In this document: positions 39,670-43,883 of the stretch, piece after piece
Numbering within the stretch: the first letter of the stretch is position 1
How the letters are laid out: every line of letters starts with the position of its first letter
The notes under the pieces: model-generated
Told to the model about the DNA's origin: nothing
Seen by the model: only the letters and a program-made list of their open reading frames with translations
Database searches by the model: none
Assembly (NCBI GenBank): GCA_938003725.1
Contig: CALKXX010000017.1
Location: 1-43,883 of the forward strand
Source: an uncultured Sphingomonadaceae bacterium
GTDB lineage: Bacteria > Pseudomonadota > Alphaproteobacteria > Sphingomonadales > Sphingomonadaceae
Direction of reading: 5' to 3'
DNA: 43,883 nt
Position numbers and translations under genes: made by a program

Positions 39670-40604
39670 TGCAATACTCCCGCTGCCCAAGCCGGGGCAG
39701 CCGATCGAACCGCAGAACGTAAGGTGGCGGAGCGGGCTCGGGGATTAGAGACCTGCTCCGCCTTAGCCGGGCGCACCGCTTTGGCTGGTTTTTGAAAACT
39801 GGGTGCTGTCCGGATCTCGGAAACTTGTGGAATATGGCGCGAACCGCTGGACTTTTGCCCGCTACGGTCGCGTAGGAAATTTTTGACGATACGGTCTTCA
39901 AGACTGTGAAAAGTAACAACCGCTAGTCGGCCGCCGGGTTTGAGCAGACGCTCGGCAGCAGCAAGACCATCTTCCAATTCGCCAAGCTCACGGTTGATAT
40001 GAATGCGGATAGCTTGAAACGTCCGGGTTGCCGGGTCTTTCTTGTCGCCAGGTTTTTGCCCGACGGCTTTGCGAACCACCTTCGCAAGCTCGGATGTGCG
40101 GGTCAAAGGCCGAGCATTCACGATCGCCCTGGCAATTTTGCGCGAACGGCGCTCCTCGCCATAGCGGAATATCACATTGGCTATGTCTTCTTCTTCGGCT
40201 TCGTTGACGAAATCAGCCGCGCTCATTCCATTTTGCGCCATGCGCATATCGAGGGGCCCGTCTTTTTGGAACGAGAAACCACGCTCGGCCTGATCCAACT
40301 GCATGGAGGATACACCGATATCCAGTGTCACCCCTTGTATATCTTCACCCTCCAACACGTCAGCCATGCGGGAATAAACATCATGATAAATCGCCAACCG
40401 GCCGTCAGAATTTGCCACCATTTGTTGCGCGGCGGAAATCGCATCAGGGTCTTGATCAAAACCATGCACCTTTGCGCCCGCCGACATCATGGCACGACTA
40501 TATCCGCCCGCACCGAGGGTACCGTCGACATGACTTTCACCCGGAACGATGGCAAGCGCTTCAATGACTTCATCAAGCAATACTGGTGTGTGCGGCGATG
40601 TCAT
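39666..40604 (-). CDS. rsmH: 16S rRNA (cytosine(1402)-N(4))-methyltransferase
   Basis: A 312-residue RsmH/MraW that methylates N4 of C1402 in 16S rRNA. HTPVLLDEVIEAL starts the fold and VDGTLGAGGYSRAMM is the SAM motif. LDIGVSSMQLDQAERGFSFQKDGPLDMRM and ATRTFQAIRIHINRELGELE are diagnostic, and VVTFHSLEDRIVKNFLRDR ends the catalytic core. The basic C-terminal tail beyond residue 260 is long (KPAKAVRPAKAEQ). ATGA overlaps with mraZ before and ftsL after. Confidence 0.97.
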   Translation of the reverse strand: MTSPHTPVLLDEVIEALAIVPGESHVDGTLGAGGYSRAMMSAGAKVHGFDQDPDAISAAQQMVANSDGRLAIYHDVYSRMADVLEGEDIQGVTLDIGVSSMQLDQAERGFSFQKDGPLDMRMAQNGMSAADFVNEAEEEDIANVIFRYGEERRSRKIARAIVNARPLTRTSELAKVVRKAVGQKPGDKKDPATRTFQAIRIHINRELGELEDGLAAAERLLKPGGRLAVVTFHSLEDRIVKNFLRDRSGQKSSGSRHIPQVSEIRTAPSFQKPAKAVRPAKAEQVSNPRARSATLRSAVRSAAPAWAAGVLQ

Positions 40605-41095
40605 TTTTTCTTCGCCATCTTGTTAATTTCAAACTCTACAATGCGCTTGTCGACAGGAACATCGTGCGTGGTCTCCAGCAAAGTCTGTGGATCCCAAAGA
40701 CAGAAATCAACGCCGGTACCGAGGCAATAGACATGATCTTTGAACCCCGCGACCGCCTCTAGTTCCGGAGGAAGCTGAAAACGTCCGCTGGCGTCAAAGC
40801 CGGTATCCTTGAGTGAGGAAAAACGCCGAGCCCCTTCGGCCTTGCGATCAAACTTGTCGCCCCGCGCGACTGCAGCTTCCCATTCTGCCTGAATTTCTGT
40901 CAGCATATCTGCCTTCCGGCTTAAACCGCAAGCGACCAGACAATCCCATTGTTCGTGCAATCCAACACAGACGGTCCGGCCATCGCTGCTGACGATCAGG
41001 TCTTTGCGCAGGAATGCTGGAATCGCCAACCGACCTTTATCGTCAATCGCCGATATCGCAGATCCAGAATATGCAAACGCACCAGTCAAAGCCAC
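40601..41095 (-). CDS. mraZ: transcriptional regulator MraZ
   Basis: A 164-residue MraZ with two AbrB-like halves. Each carries a D-x-x-G-R motif: IDDKGRLAIPAFLRKDL and FDASGRFQLPPELEAVAG. MraZ forms ring-shaped oligomers and represses its own dcw promoter in other bacteria. The start is a GTG at 41095 with GAGGG only 3 bases upstream, a tight spacing. It is first in the dcw cluster and lies 131 bases from the nearest edge of the putative MraZ-box array. Confidence 0.95.
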   Translation of the reverse strand: MALTGAFAYSGSAISAIDDKGRLAIPAFLRKDLIVSSDGRTVCVGLHEQWDCLVACGLSRKADMLTEIQAEWEAAVARGDKFDRKAEGARRFSSLKDTGFDASGRFQLPPELEAVAGFKDHVYCLGTGVDFCLWDPQTLLETTHDVPVDKRIVEFEINKMAKKK

Positions 41096-41097
41096 TA

Positions 41098-41124
41098 TCC
41101 CTCACCCGAACCTCAGGTTCCCTC
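41098..41124 (-). promoter_or_regulatory. three GAGG repeats and a dyad just before mraZ
   Basis: Read on the minus strand there are three copies of GAGG(G/T)(A/T), starting 10 and 11 bases apart, immediately before the GTG. The middle copy is inside a perfect inverted repeat, GAACCT-C-AGGTTC (41108-41120). One copy doubles as the ribosome binding site. Binding by MraZ or a translational role is possible but unproven. Confidence 0.3.
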
Positions 41125-41194
41125 GGGCACAAAGCTCCCCCGGCGGAAGAAGCGCATGTTTTGCCGCTTCCGAAAAATATGATTCCGGACAGGA

Positions 41195-41223
41195 ATTTTA
41201 CCCCGATAAGCTGAAATGGTTAA
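41195..41223 (-). promoter_or_regulatory. candidate mraZ/dcw promoter
   Basis: On the minus strand TTAACC and TAAAAT are separated by 17 bases, about 100 bases before mraZ. An alternative pair is TTGACC (41228-41233) with TTATCG 18 bases on. Either lies next to or under the GGG-repeat array at 41226-41270, which fits autoregulation. Confidence 0.35.
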
Positions 41224-41225
41224 CA

Positions 41226-41270
41226 GGGGTCAAGCTGGGATGGAAGGGGATATTACGGGATTTTACGGGG
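41226..41270. promoter_or_regulatory. putative MraZ-box array (five GGG elements, 10-base period)
   Basis: On the plus strand the elements GGGGT, TGGGA, GGGGA, CGGGA and CGGGG start at 41226, 41236, 41246, 41256 and 41266, each followed by a 5-base spacer. In E. coli MraZ binds repeats of TGGGN with 5-base spacers in the mra promoter. The exact register and position upstream of mraZ make this a likely operator, though it reads on the strand opposite to mraZ. Confidence 0.6.
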
Positions 41271-41387
41271 TTGAAACATTAACCCTTTGAAATAGTTGAA
41301 TTATAATTTTAACCTTTTGAGCTTTCTACCTAATATTGAGGAACTTAGCCGGACTTTTGCTGCGTATCTATCGTGTTTTCGGAAGAC

Positions 41388-42140
41388 CTAACCACCTTCC
41401 TCCGTCAAATCCTTGACCATTTGATCGACCATCAACATGGCTTGGCTGCGTTTTTCGGTCTGCCAGAGCGGGTCCGTCGTCCACATAGCCTCGTGCAAGA
41501 AATCCGCATCGGCGATCAATAATGCACGCCCAAGCCCTACTTCACAATCCGCCAGAATATTGCCACTACTAAACCGGCAATCCGCGCTAGCCGCAGATCG
41601 TTTGGTCAGGGGTTCAAACGCGCCCACACCGGCAGTTGCGATTTTCAGGTCGCCAAAATCAAGTTCGACGAAGGCGCGTTGCAAATCATCAAGCGTCACA
41701 AGTTCCAGCCCCCAATGTTTCAAGAGCGGGGAAAGCAGCCCAGAGATCAGCGGACGCCGATTGTCGCCCAAGGGCAAATCACTATGCCATATCAACATAG
41801 GATCCGTCATGATGATCGCCCGGCCGCCGCGCCGTATCCATTGGTCCAGATCATCTAGGTCAGCTGGCGCCATCGCCGGTGGCTGCGCCAATATCACAAT
41901 ATCTGTTTGCGATTTTTGCAACAGTTCAAAACTGTCCACCGGTTCGATATGATATCGCTTCTGCCAATAACCATAAATGGGATAAGGCTGAGTATCTTGT
42001 GCCAATATGTCGTTCAACGATGCACCCTCCCCCCAGACGATGGGCAGGCTGGTCATCAGTTGAATTTTGAGCTTCTCGGTATTTTCATCAGCGGCCTGGG
42101 CGCTATCCAGTTGTCGAAACAGCAAAACGCCGGCCAGCAT
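41388..42140 (-). CDS. membrane-anchored protein resembling GldG/ABC auxiliary domain, unknown function
   Basis: At least 250 residues. The N-terminus is hydrophobic (MLAGVLLFRQL), then there is an exported or periplasmic domain. LMTSLPIVWGEG, DIVILAQPPAMAPADLDDLDQWIRRGGRAIIMTDPML and ISGLLSPLLKHWGLELV resemble the substrate-binding-like domain of GldG/ABC-auxiliary proteins (DUF4350-like). GRALLIADADFLHE follows near the C-terminus. The listed ATG would cut the membrane segment short. An in-frame CTG at 42179, with AGGA upstream and overlapping the previous stop as CTGA, would give MKLGLRLATIAAV and a complete anchor. No ABC transporter genes are adjacent. Family assignment is tentative. Confidence 0.65.
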   Translation of the reverse strand: MLAGVLLFRQLDSAQAADENTEKLKIQLMTSLPIVWGEGASLNDILAQDTQPYPIYGYWQKRYHIEPVDSFELLQKSQTDIVILAQPPAMAPADLDDLDQWIRRGGRAIIMTDPMLIWHSDLPLGDNRRPLISGLLSPLLKHWGLELVTLDDLQRAFVELDFGDLKIATAGVGAFEPLTKRSAASADCRFSSGNILADCEVGLGRALLIADADFLHEAMWTTDPLWQTEKRSQAMLMVDQMVKDLTEEGG

Positions 42141-42175
42141 GACGGCCGCGATCGTCGCTAGTCTTAGACCGAGCT

Positions 42176-42523
42176 TCAGCGTTCCTGATCCATCGGTGTA
42201 TCCAGATTGGGGTCGGGCTTCAGATCCGGAACAACTTGACCCACCGGTGACGAGTTTTTGGGCACGGCCTTTTCATCGACTTCCTCTGGCGCCGGCGCAG
42301 GCGTGATGCCTAGTTCGGCGAGCGGTTCAGCAAGCGGTTCGACAGGTTCGGCCTCCACGGTTCGCGCGCTCCCTTCCCCAGTCTCTTGAATTTCCTCGAT
42401 TGCAGATCTCTCATCGCTTGCGCGTTGCAGAACGAAATTGGCCACGCTCACCAGTAAAAGGACGACGACCAAGCCGACGACGCCAACCTGTATGCGCTGC
42501 ATAGTATCGTTGCGATCATCCAT
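42176..42523 (-). CDS. small single-span membrane protein, unknown
   Basis: A 115-residue protein I do not recognise. One membrane segment near the N-terminus (VGVVGLVVVLLLVSVANFVL, about 13-32) is followed by a polar, Glu/Pro-rich tail with repeated EPLAEPLAELG and PAPAPEE, probably disordered. AAAAGGA lies 8 bases before the ATG at 42523. It starts 3 bases after the CysK-family gene and runs into the GldG-like gene, so the three look co-transcribed. Confidence 0.68.
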   Translation of the reverse strand: MDDRNDTMQRIQVGVVGLVVVLLLVSVANFVLQRASDERSAIEEIQETGEGSARTVEAEPVEPLAEPLAELGITPAPAPEEVDEKAVPKNSSPVGQVVPDLKPDPNLDTPMDQER

Positions 42524-42526
42524 CGG

Positions 42527-43531
42527 TCAGTCCTTTTGCTCCTTTTGGTTTAACCAGGGGAAAACCGGTAAGCCCTTTTCCATCAGCCACTCGGCATTGT
42601 AAAGTGAGGAAAGATAGCGAAAACCGGTATCACATAATATTGTTGCGATCCGGCTGCCTTTTCCTAGCTGCTTGCCAAGCGCGATAGCACCGGCCACATT
42701 AATACCCGATGATAGTCCAAGGCACAGCCCTTCTTCCGCCAGCAACCGCTCAACCCAGCGCAATCCTTCTTCGTCCGAAATCCGGAATTGAGTATCAATT
42801 GGCGCATCTTCAAGATTGCCGGTGATCCGGCCCTGCCCAATCCCTTCGGCAACACTATTGCCTTCGGATTTCAATTCTCCATTGGCGTAATATTCATAAA
42901 GCGCCGCGCCGTGCGGATCGGATAGAGCGATGGTCACTTGCTCATTCTTTGCCTTAAGGCCCATGCCTACCCCGGCAATCGTTCCCCCGGTCCCGGCGGC
43001 ACAAGTAAATCCATCAATCTTGCCGTCCATCTGACTCCAGATTTCCTCTGCAGTCGTCTCGATATGCGCACGGCGGTTCGCGACATTGTCAAACTGATTG
43101 GCCCAAACCGCACCCTCTGTTTCCTCTGCCATCCGCCGCGACTGATGGACGAAATGACAGGGGCTGGAATAAGGCGCAGCAGGAACCGTGATCAACTCAG
43201 AACCCAGCGCCCGCAAAGTGTCCATTTTTTCGCGTGACTGGGTTTCGGGCATGACGATCGTCGACTTATACCCCTTTGCATTGGCAACAAGCGCAATGCC
43301 GATGCCGGTATTACCCGCCGTTCCCTCGACAATCCGGCCGCCGGGTTTTAGCAAGCCGCGTTCTTCGGCGTCCTGCACGATATAGAGCGCCGCACGGTCT
43401 TTTACCGAGGCGCCGGGATTGGCAAATTCGCATTTGCCATAAATGTCGCAACCCGCCTCTTCGCTGGCGCTTTCGAGACGGACGAGCGGGGTATTACCGA
43501 TCAGGCCGAGTGTGTTCGATATGCTGTTCAT
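42527..43531 (-). CDS. cysteine synthase family PLP enzyme (CysK/CysK2-like)
   Basis: A 334-residue fold type II PLP enzyme. GLIGNTPLVRL begins the fold, and the PLP lysine is in KCEFANPGASVKDRAAL. The phosphate loop is AAGTGGTIAGVGMGL. The substrate loop reads EGTAGNTGIGIA rather than the EPTSGNTGIGLA of classical CysK, and DPHGAALYEYY is inserted. These traits recall CysK2/S-sulfocysteine-type synthases and fungal mitochondrial homologues. It may make cysteine from O-acetylserine or use another sulfur donor or acceptor. I start at 43531 (MNSISNTLGLIGNTP); ATG 43543 is another option. It is divergent from a crotonase gene. Confidence 0.87.
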   Translation of the reverse strand: MNSISNTLGLIGNTPLVRLESASEEAGCDIYGKCEFANPGASVKDRAALYIVQDAEERGLLKPGGRIVEGTAGNTGIGIALVANAKGYKSTIVMPETQSREKMDTLRALGSELITVPAAPYSSPCHFVHQSRRMAEETEGAVWANQFDNVANRRAHIETTAEEIWSQMDGKIDGFTCAAGTGGTIAGVGMGLKAKNEQVTIALSDPHGAALYEYYANGELKSEGNSVAEGIGQGRITGNLEDAPIDTQFRISDEEGLRWVERLLAEEGLCLGLSSGINVAGAIALGKQLGKGSRIATILCDTGFRYLSSLYNAEWLMEKGLPVFPWLNQKEQKD

Positions 43532-43644
43532 ATCCCGATACATAGGCCCGGTGCATTGCGGGGACAAGCGGGAAGCATTTGTCCGCCTGCAAGAAGAACT
43601 TTTGCCACCTTCCAATCACCAATTTCGCAAAATGCTATGGTCAA

Positions 43645-43661
43645 GACCTGTTAAACAGGTC
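43645..43661. promoter_or_regulatory. 17-base perfect palindrome, operator candidate
   Basis: GACCTGTT-A-AACAGGTC is a perfect inverted repeat with 8-base arms around one base. It lies in the 197-base gap between two divergent genes, next to a TTGACC on the minus strand (43639-43644) that could be the -35 of the CysK-like gene. No T-run follows and the loop would be too small, so a terminator is unlikely. Confidence 0.5.
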
Positions 43662-43682
43662 CTGACCCTAGTTTCCCTGAGC

Positions 43683-43695
43683 ATCATGACATGAT
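43683..43695. promoter_or_regulatory. 13-base perfect palindrome, second operator candidate
   Basis: ATCATG-A-CATGAT is a perfect inverted repeat 21 bases after the first one, and about 34 bases before the crotonase GTG. Together the pair could bind a dimeric regulator of either divergent gene. Its sequence differs from the 17-base palindrome. Confidence 0.35.
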
Positions 43696-43728
43696 AACAA
43701 CGTTCCAAACTATAGGAGATCGCTAGCT

Positions 43729-43883
43729 GTGCCAGAGAAAAAATACGAGTGCTTTGAAGTCCAGATTGCCGACAATATTGCGCATATCAAAATGAACCGC
43801 CCGGACAAGCTGAACAGTATGAACAAGGCGTTTTGGAATGACCTGCCCGGCATTGTCGAAGATATCGATACCAATGCAAAGGC
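43729..43883 (+). CDS. enoyl-CoA hydratase/crotonase family protein (partial, runs off window)
   Basis: GTG at 43729 with AGGAG 10 bases upstream opens a frame to the window edge (51 codons). The product begins MPEKKYECFEVQIADN and contains IAHIKMNRPDKLNSMNKAFWNDL, the classic N-terminal strand and helix of the crotonase fold. The catalytic region lies beyond the window, so the reaction cannot be named. It is absent from the ORF track because it is cut. Confidence 0.85.
   Translation, partial: MPEKKYECFEVQIADNIAHIKMNRPDKLNSMNKAFWNDLPGIVEDIDTNAK

Overview
The window looks like a chromosomal segment of an alphaproteobacterium, most likely order Sphingomonadales (Sphingorhabdus/Parasphingorhabdus/Sphingopyxis-like). 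This is inferred from protein character, the moderate GC content, and the gene content: a full dcw cluster, split glycine decarboxylase gcvPA/gcvPB, and a catabolic acyl-CoA/valine gene set. I see no mobile element, CRISPR array, tRNA or rRNA. Nearly everything is on the minus strand.

Layout. Positions 1-3112 (minus) hold a valine/branched-chain acyl-CoA degradation block: acyl-CoA dehydrogenase, 3-hydroxyisobutyryl-CoA hydrolase, enoyl-CoA hydratase, then the start of a small membrane protein cut by the window edge. Positions 3118-5347 hold two exported hydrolases, an M19 dipeptidase and a polysaccharide deacetylase. Positions 5456-8027 hold an acylating aldehyde dehydrogenase (minus) divergent from an EamA/DMT transporter (plus). 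Positions 8002-11935 hold a small secreted protein, an exported YtcJ-type amidohydrolase and an acyl-CoA synthetase.

Positions 12000-18434 hold a glycine-cleavage operon in transcription order: tandem glycine riboswitch, gcvT, gcvH, gcvPA, gcvPB, a BASS-family transporter and a DUF938 methyltransferase. The last two are packed tightly enough behind gcvPB to be placed under the same glycine switch. Positions 18623-22485 hold a TPR-SPOR protein, dgt and an NAD(P)-binding protein downstream of ftsZ.

Positions 22623-41095 are an intact dcw cluster: mraZ, rsmH, ftsL, ftsI, murE, murF, mraY, murD, ftsW, murG, murC, murB, ddl, ftsQ, ftsA, ftsZ. Together these genes make lipid II from UDP-MurNAc and build the FtsZ divisome. 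Twelve of the thirteen junctions from mraZ to ftsQ are 4-base ATGA stop/start overlaps. Upstream of mraZ there are five GGG-centred elements at an exact 10-base period, matching the known form of MraZ-binding boxes.

Positions 41388-43531 hold a CysK-family enzyme and two small membrane-anchored proteins. At the right edge a crotonase-family gene starts on the plus strand, behind an intergenic region with two perfect palindromes. I found no wholly new multi-gene system. The best leads are the riboswitch-linked transporter/methyltransferase pair, the MraZ-box array, the CTGA start/stop candidate and the palindromes near the right edge.
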